Notes: generated from the letters alone by a model not told the origin. Positions 9,167-18,273 are shown, counted from the first letter of the stretch. The stretch is 64,000 nucleotides of DNA from Flavobacterium noncentrifugens (GCF_900100375.1 NZ_FNEZ01000003.1:344183-408182), one strand, 5' to 3'. A program made the numbers and translations.

Positions 9167-10449
9167 TAGATTGTATTTAGGATTTTTGCGAGTTCCGAAG
9201 TCAGGTTTTTTCGGGAATATTGCTGCAAACCGATTGGATGGGAACGCAATTTGCTTTCTAAAAATTGGTTGTAGTAATCGAGAATCTGTGCCTTTAGTTT
9301 TTCTTTTTCATCATATGTAAAGAAAACGCCCGTATTCGTTGACGTAATGATTTCGGCGAAGTCAGAATCCTGCGGGCCAATCGCCACAATCGGGCGCTCA
9401 GAAACCATGTATTCGAATAATTTTCCGGGAATAATACTTTTGGTTTCGTCTGAATTGATTTCAATCAGCAGCAAAACCTGCGATCTTCTTTGGTGTGCAA
9501 TCGCTTCTTTGTGGGAAACATAACCCAGATTATTGACGTATTTGTCGAGCTTGAATTCGGCAATCGCATCGAGGATTTCTTTGCTGACCGCGCCAATCAA
9601 TTTCAGTTCAAAATCCCTGGAAAAATCTGGGTTTTCTTTGATGAGTTCCTGCAATGCTTTCCATAAAATCCGCGGATTTCTGTCCGATAAAAACGAACCG
9701 ATGTGCGCCAGGGAAAATTTGAAATCCAATGTTGGTTTTATAATATTCTCCACATCATAACCATTGGTAATGACGTCGATCGGTTGTGGAGTTAGTGCCT
9801 GAAATTCGGTTTTTGTCGTTTTGCTCGTGACCAAAATCCGGTCGGCCGTATTCAAAACTTCGCTTTCTAATTTTTTGTGTTTTTTCGCTGCCGAATCGGA
9901 TAAACGTAGTGATTTATGATAACCGATTGTCGTCCACGGATCACGGAAATCTGCGATCCAGTTGACTTTTATTTTTTGTTTCAATTGCAATCCGATCAAA
10001 TGCAAACTGTGCGGTGGCCCGGAAGTAATGATCATTTCAATATTATTTTCGGCAATGTATTTTTCAAGAAATTGTACAGAAGGTTTCACCCACAACACGC
10101 GTGCATCTGGAATAAAAAGATTGCCGCGGATCCATAAAAAAAGCTTTTCCAAAAACGATTGTTTTTTCTTTCCGGGAATAATTCCGGAGCTGATTTTTTT
10201 GGTTTTATTTTTTGAAAATACCGACGCCAATCCATAAGGCTCCAGTATTTTTTTCCTGATGATAATTGCCTTATCGGAAATCTCGCTGACCAAAGCTTCA
10301 TCTACAATCGGATACGTAGGATTTTCGGGAATGTAAACCACCGGCTGAAACCCGAAATCGGGTAAGTATTTTACAAATTTAAGCCAGCGTTGCACGCCCG
10401 GACCGCCTGCTGGAGGAAAATAATACGTAATGATCAGTACTTTTTTCAT
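9166..10449 (-). CDS. Glycosyltransferase, GT4-like (GT-B fold)
   Basis: 427 residues. The N-terminal donor-fold entry ITYYFPPAGGPGVQRWLKF is typical of GT4-like enzymes in Bacteroidota, and the C-terminal half has the sugar-nucleotide loop SIIPGKLFEYMVSERPIVAI, close to the usual E-x7-E arrangement. No membrane span or signal peptide is seen, so it acts at the cytoplasmic face. It sits 33 bases after the YfhO-like gene and overlaps the flippase gene, consistent with building the glycan that the flippase exports. The sugar donor is not predictable from sequence alone. Confidence 0.85.
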   Translation of the reverse strand: MKKVLIITYYFPPAGGPGVQRWLKFVKYLPDFGFQPVVYIPENPTYPIVDEALVSEISDKAIIIRKKILEPYGLASVFSKNKTKKISSGIIPGKKKQSFLEKLFLWIRGNLFIPDARVLWVKPSVQFLEKYIAENNIEMIITSGPPHSLHLIGLQLKQKIKVNWIADFRDPWTTIGYHKSLRLSDSAAKKHKKLESEVLNTADRILVTSKTTKTEFQALTPQPIDVITNGYDVENIIKPTLDFKFSLAHIGSFLSDRNPRILWKALQELIKENPDFSRDFELKLIGAVSKEILDAIAEFKLDKYVNNLGYVSHKEAIAHQRRSQVLLLIEINSDETKSIIPGKLFEYMVSERPIVAIGPQDSDFAEIITSTNTGVFFTYDEKEKLKAQILDYYNQFLESKLRSHPIGLQQYSRKNLTSELAKILNTI

Positions 10450-10482
10450 TTGGAAAAATTTATTCCTGCAAAATTTCAGAAC

Positions 10483-12957
10483 TTATTTCTGGTCTTTATA
10501 CCAGTATTTTCTTCTTTCAAAATACAATCCGCCAGCAATTAAAAACAGCATTCCAACTGAACTTGCAAGTGCAATTGCGCCTCCGGTTTTTACGACTTCA
10601 GGTTCAAATTTGAATTCAATCGTGTGTTTTCCTGCCGGAACTTGCATCGCGCGAAGGACGTAATCGGCACGGAAATGGTCGGCTTTTTTACCATCGATAA
10701 AAGCATTCCAGCCTTTTTTATAATACATTTCAGAGAACACGGCAACACCCGCATTCACATTATCCGATTCGTATTTCAAGGTGTTTGAATTGTATGATTT
10801 TAGCACAATGTTTGCTGTCGAATCTTTCGCAAGCGTTTGAGGCAAATTCAAATTCGGGAACTCTTTCGTGTTGACCACTGCGGTGTTTTTACTATCGATT
10901 TTGTCAAGCGATTTCATTTCATCATCTGCGGAAGCGACCGTTTTCAAACTACTCACAAACCACGCATTGCCATTTGCATACGGATTGACCAACGGCACTT
11001 CGCCGCTTTCGACAGGAATGATCACATATTTTACATTCAACAAGTCTAAAACCGGGCTGTTTTTTGTAAATGTCAGCGTTTTTTCATTCGTCGATTGCAC
11101 GACAGCCGGAAGGTCTTTATCGATCTGGTATTTGAACAATTCCTCGAATCTTCTTGGGCGAACCGCACTGTATCCGCCAACGGTTTTATGGAAATAAGAC
11201 GATTTTCCCTGCAACCTGCCCTGAATATCATAGACCCTGAAATCAGATTTGTCCTGAAGGATTTGCTGGTCTGCAGCAGAAGCTTCAAACGGAATATCAA
11301 CCTGGCTCGCGCTAACAAAATCCTCGGCATTGACGTATTTTTTATCTACGAAAAACAAGTCGGCAACCATTACAATTCCGATAATGATGATCGCTGTATT
11401 TTGCGCCAGTTTATTTTTTAAGACCAGCCACAACATTCCGGTACAGATCAAAACTAAAAAAGCAGAACGCGCCAAATCGGCTGAATACAACGTTTTACGG
11501 TCACTTTTCAACGCTTCAATAAATTGCGGCCCATATTGTTTCAGCATCATATCGTCGTGCATTCCGGCGAATGTGAATTGCGATTTGAATAAGAATAAAA
11601 CCAGTATAATTCCGAAAAAAGTTCCTGCCGATTTGTATAATGATTTTAATTGTGTTTGTGAATCCGATTTAAAAAACGATTGCAATCCCATGATCGCAAG
11701 CACCGGAATGCACAATTCCAAAATCACCTGAATCGAGGAAACTGCACGGAATTTATCATACATCGGAACATGGTCTATAAAGAAGTTCGTCAGTTCCGGA
11801 AAGTTTTTTCCCCACGATAAAAACAACGATAAAATCGCCCCGGCGAGAAAGGCATATTTGAGTTTTCTCTGGTCGTTGAACAATGCCAATATGCAGAAGA
11901 AAAAAACCACAGCGCCAATATAAGCCGGTGCTTCCACGATTGGCTGGTCGCCCCAATATACAGGAAGCTGCTTTACGCCTTCGCGCGCATCGTGTTCGGG
12001 AACATTGTTGTTAATCATCAGTTCATACATCGCGCTGTCCGGGCCAAGGTCTTCACCGTTCCCACCTCCAAAAAGACGTGGCGCGATCAGGTTTAGGCTT
12101 TCGGCAATTCCGTAACTGTATTCTGTAATATAATCATAATCCATCGCAGATTTGGTCGTATTGGTCGTGCCGTCGGGATTGTAAGTCAGTTCGCTTTTTC
12201 CGCGGATGCTGTCATTTGCATATTCTGAAGTCGCCAGTAAATTCGCAGCATTGACACCGATCGCCAGAATTCCGGCCACGGCAAATACGCCAAAAGCATA
12301 CAACAATTGCCGGAATGATTTTTCTGAGATGTACTTGTAGCAATAATAAATGGTAATTGCCAAAAGCAAAAACAACAGATAGTACGTCATCTGAAAGTGG
12401 TTCGCATTTATTTCAAGCGCGGCGGCAACCATTGTCAGCAATCCGCCGGCAACGTATTTTCGTTTGAAAACCAGTAAAACACCGGCAACAACGAGCGGCA
12501 TATATGCAATCGCATGCGCTTTTGCATTGTGGCCTACGCCAAGAATAATAATCAGATACGTCGAAAAACCGAAAGCGAGCGCTCCGAAAAATGCTTTCAG
12601 CGGATCGGCTTTTAAAACCAGCATCAACGCATAAAATCCGAGGAAATATAAGAAAAGGTAGTCTGCAGGACGCGGCAAAAACCGCAGCATATCGTCTAAT
12701 TTACCTATGTAATCGTGCGGATAATTGGCGCCAAGCTGGTACGTTGGCATTCCGCCAAAAGCCGAATTCGTCCAATAAGGTTCTGTGTGGTTTGCAGCGC
12801 GAAAATCGTTTTGCTCCTTTGCCATTCCGGTAAATTGCGCAATGTCTGACTGAAAGATTTTTTTGCCTTGCAGCACCGGATAAAAATAAATAAGGGAAAC
12901 TAAAATGAAGCCTGCAACGGCTAAAAAATGGGGATAAAACTTATTGAGTCTTTTCAT
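10483..12957 (-). CDS. YfhO family membrane protein
   Basis: 824 residues. About 12-14 membrane spans cover most of the first 550 residues, followed by a beta-rich soluble segment ending in a last span near the C-terminus (IALASSVGMLFLIAGGLYF). The pattern YYKKGWNAFIDGKKAD and VPAGKHTIEFKFEPEVVK near the C-terminus is characteristic of the YfhO family. Members are thought to act in glycosylation of envelope polymers with polyprenyl-linked sugars. The chosen ATG follows a perfect -7 element by 27 bases; an in-frame TTG ten codons upstream would overlap that element and is rejected. First gene of the three-gene glycan operon. Confidence 0.88.
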   Translation of the reverse strand: MKRLNKFYPHFLAVAGFILVSLIYFYPVLQGKKIFQSDIAQFTGMAKEQNDFRAANHTEPYWTNSAFGGMPTYQLGANYPHDYIGKLDDMLRFLPRPADYLFLYFLGFYALMLVLKADPLKAFFGALAFGFSTYLIIILGVGHNAKAHAIAYMPLVVAGVLLVFKRKYVAGGLLTMVAAALEINANHFQMTYYLLFLLLAITIYYCYKYISEKSFRQLLYAFGVFAVAGILAIGVNAANLLATSEYANDSIRGKSELTYNPDGTTNTTKSAMDYDYITEYSYGIAESLNLIAPRLFGGGNGEDLGPDSAMYELMINNNVPEHDAREGVKQLPVYWGDQPIVEAPAYIGAVVFFFCILALFNDQRKLKYAFLAGAILSLFLSWGKNFPELTNFFIDHVPMYDKFRAVSSIQVILELCIPVLAIMGLQSFFKSDSQTQLKSLYKSAGTFFGIILVLFLFKSQFTFAGMHDDMMLKQYGPQFIEALKSDRKTLYSADLARSAFLVLICTGMLWLVLKNKLAQNTAIIIIGIVMVADLFFVDKKYVNAEDFVSASQVDIPFEASAADQQILQDKSDFRVYDIQGRLQGKSSYFHKTVGGYSAVRPRRFEELFKYQIDKDLPAVVQSTNEKTLTFTKNSPVLDLLNVKYVIIPVESGEVPLVNPYANGNAWFVSSLKTVASADDEMKSLDKIDSKNTAVVNTKEFPNLNLPQTLAKDSTANIVLKSYNSNTLKYESDNVNAGVAVFSEMYYKKGWNAFIDGKKADHFRADYVLRAMQVPAGKHTIEFKFEPEVVKTGGAIALASSVGMLFLIAGGLYFERRKYWYKDQK

Positions 12958-12984
12958 TTGAAACGTATTCCGTAAATTAGAATC

Positions 12985-12992
12985 CAAAAATA
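12985..12992 (-). promoter_or_regulatory. -7 promoter element of the YfhO/glycan operon
   Basis: Minus-strand TATTTTTG, an exact TAnnTTTG match directly after the terminator of the preceding gene. No TTG at the usual distance. Confidence 0.5.
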
Positions 12993-12995
12993 GTT

Positions 12996-13026
12996 AAAAA
13001 AAAATAGTCCTGAAACTATCAGGACT
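12996..13026 (-). terminator. Rho-independent terminator of the DUF4834 gene
   Basis: AGTCCTGA / TCAGGACT stem (8 pairs, 5-base loop) followed on the minus strand by A and nine T. Confidence 0.8.
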
Positions 13027-13049
13027 GAATTGCTTTTAATCGTATGCTT

Positions 13050-13340
13050 TTAATCAATTTCTTCGTAATCTACATATTCGCCGACTTTTTTAGTTTCGTG
13101 CGGCTTGTCTGATTTTGGTGTATTGTAAATGATTTCGTCTTTTGGGTTTGATTGATAATTTTGGTTTGGCTGATACTGGCTTTGTTGCTGTTGCTGAAAC
13201 TGCTCACCTGCTTTTTCGACTGCTTTCTTCACAAGGATTGGGAAAAATATACGTGCCAGAAATCTGAATATGTAATAGAATGCCACCATGTAAAGCAGCG
13301 TTTTGATAAAACCGTTGAATGATGCCGTTTCCAATTCCAT
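13050..13340 (-). CDS. DUF4834 family small membrane protein
   Basis: 96 residues from the ATG chosen. One hydrophobic segment near the N-terminus (TLLYMVAFYYIFRFLARIFF) is followed by a Gln-rich linker and an acidic tail (VGEYVDYEEID). This matches the DUF4834 family that I know only from Flavobacteriia, of unknown function. A longer in-frame start 12 codons upstream is rejected because a perfect -7 element lies 18-25 bases before the chosen ATG. It is transcribed alone, ending in a strong terminator. Confidence 0.8.
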   Translation of the reverse strand: MELETASFNGFIKTLLYMVAFYYIFRFLARIFFPILVKKAVEKAGEQFQQQQQSQYQPNQNYQSNPKDEIIYNTPKSDKPHETKKVGEYVDYEEID

Positions 13341-13357
13341 AAATCGAAAAATTTTAT

Positions 13358-13365
13358 CAAAAATA
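13358..13365 (-). promoter_or_regulatory. -7 promoter element of the DUF4834 gene
   Basis: Minus-strand TATTTTTG; it fixes the likely start at 13340. Confidence 0.45.
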
Positions 13366-13511
13366 ACAAATTCCAATTGGAATCGCTCTTAAATAAATAA
13401 TAAAAAATGACTTTAGGATTTCAGATGTACGATTCACGAAGTGCTGAAATCGTGCTTTAGGTAACTTCATATTGGGGTAAACTTCCCGATAAATCATTTA
13501 ATAAAATATAG

Positions 13512-13519
13512 TACATTTG
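13512..13519 (+). promoter_or_regulatory. -7 promoter element
   Basis: TACATTTG, 35 bases before the ATG of the outer-membrane protein gene. An imperfect dyad (ACGATT ... AATCGT, 13430-13454) lies about 60 bases upstream. Confidence 0.45.
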
Positions 13520-13554
13520 GATTCCGTTATACCTACAACTCAAAAAAAGAAAAT

Positions 13555-14538
13555 ATGTTTGCTACAAAACGTGCCCTATTGCTGTTCTTTTTGCTCACGA
13601 CAGCAGCCAATTATGCCCAATTTACCGATGTGATCAATTCGAACAGACCTGGCGAATCGATGGCGGCGTTCTCTGTCGGAAAAACCGTGATCCAGGCCGA
13701 ACTTGGCTTTTACGGATTTAAGGAAGAGCATGATTTACTGGGTTATGAAGCCATTGGCGGCGGAACCGATCTTTCGGTACGTTATGGTGCCTTTTTCGAA
13801 CAGCTCGAATTCAGCCTTGATGCCCAGTACCAAATGGAGAATTTCACTGCGCCACTGATCGATGAAAGACACAGCGGCTTTAAGCAAATGACACTCGGGG
13901 CAAAATATCTGATATATGATCCAACTAAAAAATACATCAACAGGAAACCAAATTTATACAGCTGGAATGCCAACCACAAGTTTAGCTGGAGGCAATTTAT
14001 TCCCGCAGTCGGCGTTTATGCCGGTTTTAATGTCGACCTTTCAGATGGCGTTTTTGACCGCGGTTATTTTTTAAAAGACAATAAGTTAACGCCTAAATTT
14101 GCATTGCTGACGCAAAACCAACTTGGGAGATATGTGTTGGTTGGAAATGTCATTATGGATAAATTTAGCTCCAAACGCGAATCACTCGACTTCATCGTAA
14201 CCTTAACCAGAGGTTTCAGCCCAAGATGGTCCGGGTTTTTAGAATGCCAGGGTTACAGCGGCGATTATTATTCAGATGTTGTAGGACGTGGCGGCGCAGC
14301 ATTTTTACTGAAGCAAAACATCCAGATCGACGCTTCGGTTGGAACCAATTTTAAGACTACGCCATCCTTATTAATGGGCGCAATAGGTTTATCCTGGCGA
14401 TTTGACGCCAATTATGAAGAAGTCATGATCCGACTTCCGAAAGATGAAAAAGGCAAAGAGAAATCGGAAAAAGACAAGAAAAAAGAAAAAGAGAAAAAAC
14501 GCATTGATGGCGTTGAAGAAGGCGAAAAAGCAAATTAA
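13555..14538 (+). CDS. Outer-membrane beta-barrel transporter-like protein with charged tail
   Basis: 327 residues. Signal peptide MFATKRALLLFFLLTTAANYAQ, then alternating beta-strand pattern (for example TVIQAELGFYGF, FEQLEFSLDAQYQMENF, IQIDASVGTNFKTTPSL) typical of the phenol-degradation MetA-like or transporter beta-barrels annotated in Flavobacteria. The last 35 residues are very unusual: a Lys/Glu-only stretch (KGKEKSEKDKKKEKEKKR) that would lie in the periplasm or at the surface. It is translated one base ahead of the GNAT-like gene and so is co-expressed with it. Transport substrate unknown. Confidence 0.75.
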   Translation: MFATKRALLLFFLLTTAANYAQFTDVINSNRPGESMAAFSVGKTVIQAELGFYGFKEEHDLLGYEAIGGGTDLSVRYGAFFEQLEFSLDAQYQMENFTAPLIDERHSGFKQMTLGAKYLIYDPTKKYINRKPNLYSWNANHKFSWRQFIPAVGVYAGFNVDLSDGVFDRGYFLKDNKLTPKFALLTQNQLGRYVLVGNVIMDKFSSKRESLDFIVTLTRGFSPRWSGFLECQGYSGDYYSDVVGRGGAAFLLKQNIQIDASVGTNFKTTPSLLMGAIGLSWRFDANYEEVMIRLPKDEKGKEKSEKDKKKEKEKKRIDGVEEGEKAN

Positions 14539-14539
14539 T

Positions 14540-15658
14540 ATGATTACAATTAAAGAAGCGGTTTCAAAAAAGGAAATGACCGATTTTGTCAAATTTCCTT
14601 TCACCTTATATAAAGACAATCCGAATTGGATTCCGCCCATTATCAGCGACGAACTCGAATCGTTTGACAAAACAAAAAATCCGGCATTTGACCATGCCGA
14701 AGCTTATTTTTATCTGGCATACAAAGACGGAAAAATCGCTGGTCGCGTTGCCGCAATTATCAATTGGTCTGAAGTGAATGATCAGGATAAGAAAAAAGTC
14801 CGTTTTGGGTGGTTTGATGTCATCAACGACATTGAAGTGACCAAAGCACTTCTTGAAAAGGTGTACGAACTCGGAAAAAAACACAACTTAAAAAATGTAG
14901 AAGGCCCGATGGGATTTTCCAATTTGGATAAAGTTGGCGTACTTACGGAAGGCTTTGACCAGATCGGAACAATGATTACGTGGTACAATCTCGCTTATTA
15001 TGTGGAGCATTTCGAAAAACTTGGTTTTGTAAAAGAAAAAGAATTTATTGAAAGCCGGTTTTCCTTTTCGGATGTAAGTGTCGAGCCATTTTTAAAGGCG
15101 GATGAACTCGTAAGAAGAAGATACGGATTGCGGTTGTTGACGTTTGATTCAACCAAAAAACTAATGCCGTATGTCGATCAGATGTTTGATTTATTCAATG
15201 CCAGTTATGCAAAACTGTCTTCATTTGTAGCTGTTTCAGAACGTCAGAAAGAATATTTTAAAAAGAAATACATCAACTTCATCAATCCCGAATATATCAT
15301 GTTTGTTGTAGACAAAGACGACAATATGGTTGCTTTTAGTATTGTCATGCCTTCATTTTCAGAAGCGTTGCAGAAAATTAAAGGCAAACTTTTCCCTTTC
15401 GGTTTTTTGCATCTGCTGAGTGCCAAAAGAAACAGCAAAGAAGTATTGTTTTACCTGATTGGCATTTCACCCGATTATCAGAATAAAGGCGTTACAGCGA
15501 TTATCATGCGAAAGTATTTTGACGTTTTTACAGATAAGGGAATCACGAACTGCATCCGCACGCCGGAACTTGAAGAAAACCATGCGATCCACAATCTATG
15601 GAAAAACTTCAACCCGGTGATTCACAAGCGACGTTGTACCTATATTAAAGATCTATAA
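14540..15658 (+). CDS. GNAT-like acyltransferase family protein
   Basis: 372 residues from an ATG one base after the upstream stop; a longer frame reaching into the upstream gene would add a 32-residue Lys/Arg-rich extension that is clearly out-of-frame reading of the charged tail. Motifs FPFTLYKDNPNWIPPI near the N-terminus, VEGPMGFSNLDKVGVL and the C-terminal YLIGISPDYQNKGVTAIIMR (acetyl-CoA binding-like) agree with a large family of Bacteroidota proteins annotated as GNAT-like, and sometimes mislabelled GTP cyclohydrolase. No substrate can be named. The gene ends in a hairpin shared with the converging lipoprotein gene. Confidence 0.75.
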   Translation: MITIKEAVSKKEMTDFVKFPFTLYKDNPNWIPPIISDELESFDKTKNPAFDHAEAYFYLAYKDGKIAGRVAAIINWSEVNDQDKKKVRFGWFDVINDIEVTKALLEKVYELGKKHNLKNVEGPMGFSNLDKVGVLTEGFDQIGTMITWYNLAYYVEHFEKLGFVKEKEFIESRFSFSDVSVEPFLKADELVRRRYGLRLLTFDSTKKLMPYVDQMFDLFNASYAKLSSFVAVSERQKEYFKKKYINFINPEYIMFVVDKDDNMVAFSIVMPSFSEALQKIKGKLFPFGFLHLLSAKRNSKEVLFYLIGISPDYQNKGVTAIIMRKYFDVFTDKGITNCIRTPELEENHAIHNLWKNFNPVIHKRRCTYIKDL

Positions 15659-15660
15659 AT

Positions 15661-15690
15661 AAAAAGCTCCATCAAAAAATGGAGCTTTTA
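15661..15690. terminator. Bidirectional terminator
   Basis: AAAAAGCTCCAT / ATGGAGCTTTT hairpin with a six-base loop between two converging stop codons; A and T runs on both sides. Confidence 0.8.
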
Positions 15691-15692
15691 TA

Positions 15693-16166
15693 TTACCTGC
15701 AAGCCGTTCTGGCAATCTTTACCGCATCATCAAACTTAATGCTTTTGGGATCTTTAAAAACCTGCTTGTTTTCTTTTTCAACCATTTCTCCGTAACCCGG
15801 ATAAAAGACATCGCCTTTTTTAAGAAAAACCATTTCCCGCACAGAACTTGTTCCTTCGGCTTGAAACGTATAATCTGCAACCAGCGTATCGCCTTTAAAC
15901 ATGCCTTTAAAAATCCCGTTGCTGTCGTCTTTTTCAAACCAGTTGAAAGTGAGTGAACCGCTGGCATCGTTTTCATTTCTGGTCAGCGAAAGCGTAACCG
16001 TATCTTTATTTTTCACGAACTCGTAACATTCTTTTTCAACGGCAACTACTGCCGGCGCTTCTACGTCGGGCGCAATGGTTTCTTTGGCTTCGGTTTCTGC
16101 CTTTTTATTGCAGCTAAAAGCCAATGCGCCACAAAATCCGGCAATTAAAATCTTATTTTTCATCAT
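15693..16166 (-). CDS. Lipoprotein of unknown function
   Basis: 157 residues (or 156 from the second Met). Type II signal peptide with lipobox LAFSC, so the mature protein is anchored at Cys20 of the precursor. The start of the mature part is Glu/Ala-rich (KKAETEAKETIAPDVEAPAV), then a compact domain containing ECYEFVKNKDTVTLSLTRN, GSLTFNWFEKD and FKGDTLVADYTFQAEG, ending IARTACR. Similar proteins are common in Flavobacterium. No catalytic motif seen. Function unknown. Confidence 0.75.
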   Translation of the reverse strand: MMKNKILIAGFCGALAFSCNKKAETEAKETIAPDVEAPAVVAVEKECYEFVKNKDTVTLSLTRNENDASGSLTFNWFEKDDSNGIFKGMFKGDTLVADYTFQAEGTSSVREMVFLKKGDVFYPGYGEMVEKENKQVFKDPKSIKFDDAVKIARTACR

Positions 16167-16220
16167 TAAAGGTTTAGTGTTGTTGGATAAAGTTAGCCTT
16201 TTTCGCTAAACAATGCGTTA

Positions 16221-16256
16221 ATAAAAAACAAAACCGACTCATTTCTGAAGCGGTTT
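16221..16256 (-). terminator. Rho-independent terminator of the alpha-oxoamine synthase gene
   Basis: AAACCG / CGGTTT stem with a 14-base loop that can pair further (TCA/TGA), followed on the minus strand by TGTTTTTTAT. Confidence 0.65.
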
Positions 16257-16283
16257 CGTTATTAATTGTCAATTGTCCAGTAA

Positions 16284-17549
16284 CTAAACAGCATCCATAT
16301 CAACTGTCGTCGCGTCGGCTATTTTTTTATAAGTTCCGTTGACCAATTTCTCACGGATGATCTCAAATGCCGCAAGCGTCTGGTCAATATCTGCCAAAGT
16401 ATGCGAAGCGGTCGGAATCATACGCAATAAAATAATCCCTTTCGGAATCACCGGATAAATCACGATCGAAAGGAAAATCCCGTAATTCTCACGCAAATCA
16501 TTCACCATGACCATTGCTTCGGGAACGCTTCCTTCGAGGTACACCGGCGTTACACAAGTGTTGGTGTCGCCAATATTAAATCCTTTATTGCGCAATCCGT
16601 TTTGCAAAGCATTCACGTTTTCCCACAATTTATCTTTCAATTCCGGCATTGAACGCAACATCTGCAAACGCTTCAATGAACCGATTGTCTGAATCATCGG
16701 AAGTGATTTTGCAAACATCTGCGAACGCAAATTGTATTTTAAATAATCAATAATGTCTTTATCTGCAGCGATGAAAGCGCCAATATTCGCCATTGATTTG
16801 GCAAACGTAGAGAAATATACATCGATCTGATCCTGAACACCTTGCTCCTCGCCCGCCCCGGCACCCGTTTTTCCAAGCGTACCAAAACCGTGTGCATCGT
16901 CAACGAGCAACCTGAAATTGTATTTTTTCTTGAATTCAACGATTTCCTTCAATTTTCCCTGCTGTCCGCGCATTCCGAAAACACCTTCGGTAATGAATAA
17001 AATCCCGCCGCCGGTTTCTTCGGCCATTTTTGTAGCACGCTGCAGGTTTTTTTCCATACTTTCCAGATCATTGTGTCGGTAAGTAAAGCGTTTTCCCATG
17101 TGCAGGCGAACACCGTCGATAATACAGGCGTGCGAATCGACATCATAAACAATAATATCGTTTTTAGTCACCAAAGCGTCGATCGTAGAAACCATGCCCT
17201 GGTATCCGAAATTCAGCAAATAAGCCGATTCTTTCATTACGAATTCAGCCAGTTCTTTTTCCAGCTGCTCGTGAAAATCGGTTTGCCCGCTCATCATTCT
17301 TGCACCCATCGGATATGCCGCGCCATATTGTGCTGCCGCTTCCGTATCTGCTTTGCGTACTTCAGGATGGTTTGCCAAACCTAAATAATCATTAATGCTC
17401 CAGTTTAGAATTTCTTTTCCGTGAAACATCATTCTCGGGCCTAAATCGCCTTCAAGTTTAGGAAAAACATAATAACCTTCGGCCTGTGAAGCCCATTTTC
17501 CCAACGGCCCTTTATTGTTCTGGATTCTTTCGAATAAATCTTTTACCAT
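16284..17549 (-). CDS. PLP-dependent alpha-oxoamine synthase (serine palmitoyltransferase / sulfonolipid type)
   Basis: 421 residues. Fold-type I aminotransferase-like enzyme of the alpha-oxoamine synthase group that joins an amino acid to an acyl thioester. Visible landmarks: WSINDYLGLANHPEV, DSHACIIDG, LLVDDAHGFGTLGKTG (ring-stacking His and PLP Asp), and the PLP lysine in FSTFAKSMANIGAF. Among the group, the sequence context fits the Bacteroidota serine palmitoyltransferase, which starts sphingolipid synthesis, or the cysteate acyltransferase that starts capnine-type sulfonolipids in gliding relatives. Glycine C-acetyltransferase or biotin BioF are less likely given the lack of neighbouring bio or thr genes. 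A perfect -7 element precedes it and a terminator follows, so it is monocistronic. Confidence 0.8.
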   Translation of the reverse strand: MVKDLFERIQNNKGPLGKWASQAEGYYVFPKLEGDLGPRMMFHGKEILNWSINDYLGLANHPEVRKADTEAAAQYGAAYPMGARMMSGQTDFHEQLEKELAEFVMKESAYLLNFGYQGMVSTIDALVTKNDIIVYDVDSHACIIDGVRLHMGKRFTYRHNDLESMEKNLQRATKMAEETGGGILFITEGVFGMRGQQGKLKEIVEFKKKYNFRLLVDDAHGFGTLGKTGAGAGEEQGVQDQIDVYFSTFAKSMANIGAFIAADKDIIDYLKYNLRSQMFAKSLPMIQTIGSLKRLQMLRSMPELKDKLWENVNALQNGLRNKGFNIGDTNTCVTPVYLEGSVPEAMVMVNDLRENYGIFLSIVIYPVIPKGIILLRMIPTASHTLADIDQTLAAFEIIREKLVNGTYKKIADATTVDMDAV

Positions 17550-17592
17550 AATATATCGTGATTTCCGGAGATCAGTCCCGGACTTTCGGGTG

Positions 17593-17600
17593 CAAAAATA
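17593..17600 (-). promoter_or_regulatory. -7 promoter element of the alpha-oxoamine synthase gene
   Basis: Minus-strand TATTTTTG, 43 bases before the ATG. Confidence 0.45.
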
Positions 17601-17645
17601 AATATTTAAAAATTATTACCACAGGGATTCTGGATTTATTTTAGA

Positions 17646-17721
17646 AGCTGTTCCTGCTGTCCGCTATATCTTTTGCCCGCTGAAAAAGCGGATCAAAAGG
17701 ATGCCGCTTCCATCAGGGCTA
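17646..17721. repeat. Interspersed hairpin repeat, copy 2
   Basis: Starts AGCTGTTCCTGCTGTCC and ends ATCAGGGCTA like the copy at 7595-7702. Between the ends, ATCTTTTGCCCGCT pairs with AGCGGATCAAAAGGAT, so the fold is kept while the central sequence differs. Confidence 0.6.
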
Positions 17722-17725
17722 AAAA

Positions 17726-17758
17726 TTGCGTTTTCAAAACAAAACCTTCGTACCTTTG
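17726..17758 (+). promoter_or_regulatory. Promoter of the cupin operon
   Basis: TTG, 22 bases, TACCTTTG. The -7 element ends 18 bases before the ATG at 17777, which decides the start of the cupin gene. Confidence 0.6.
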
Positions 17759-17776
17759 GGTAAAGCACCAACCGAC

Positions 17777-18268
17777 ATGGAAAATCCGCGAAACATCCAA
17801 ACCATAAGCGACACAGACGGTAAACATGTTTCCATCGCAAGAAATACTTACCGCATTATCATTTCAGGAAATCAAACCGACGGAAAATTTGCAGTCATTG
17901 AAATGAATGTTCCGCCCGGTGGCGGCCCAAATCCGCATGCACATGCCGCTATCCATGAAACATTTCTCGTGACCGAGGGTGAAGTAGAATTCAGGAATGA
18001 ATCGGGTAAGTTCCTTGCCAAAAAAGGCGCGTTTATCAACATTCCGCTTGGCGGCGCAATCCATTCCTTCAAAAATACATCTGCAGAAAAGGCGCGCCTG
18101 ATTTGTACCGTGATGCCTTCGGGATTGGAACAATTCTTCATTGAAGTCGACGCTCTCATGCAGCAACAAGATCCAAAATCGCCACCTGACCAAACGACAA
18201 AGGCAAAACTCGATGCATTGGCACAACAATACGGACAAGAATTGTTTCCTCCTGATTTTTTAGATTGA
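17777..18268 (+). CDS. Cupin domain protein
   Basis: 163 residues. A single beta-barrel cupin with the metal-binding motif PNPHAHAAIHETFLVTEGEV (two or three His plus Glu) and the second strand motif GGAIHSFKN. Such single cupins bind a metal and are dioxygenases, isomerases or sensors; this sequence alone does not say which. The C-terminal 40 residues are polar and helical (QQQDPKSPPDQTTKAK). A 17-codon longer frame exists but would overlap the promoter. It is followed after five bases by a secreted protein gene, likely the same operon. Confidence 0.8.
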   Translation: MENPRNIQTISDTDGKHVSIARNTYRIIISGNQTDGKFAVIEMNVPPGGGPNPHAHAAIHETFLVTEGEVEFRNESGKFLAKKGAFINIPLGGAIHSFKNTSAEKARLICTVMPSGLEQFFIEVDALMQQQDPKSPPDQTTKAKLDALAQQYGQELFPPDFLD

Positions 18269-18273
18269 TAGCT

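Noticed and set aside
13430..13454. Imperfect dyad ACGATT ... AATCGT before the outer-membrane protein gene
   Set aside because: Arms of six bases with asymmetric spacing are likely by chance in 64 kb; mentioned only in the promoter entry.
14444..14540. Upstream extension of the GNAT-like gene rich in Lys and Arg
   Set aside because: It is the out-of-frame reading of the charged tail of the preceding gene; the ATG at 14540 gives a normal start.
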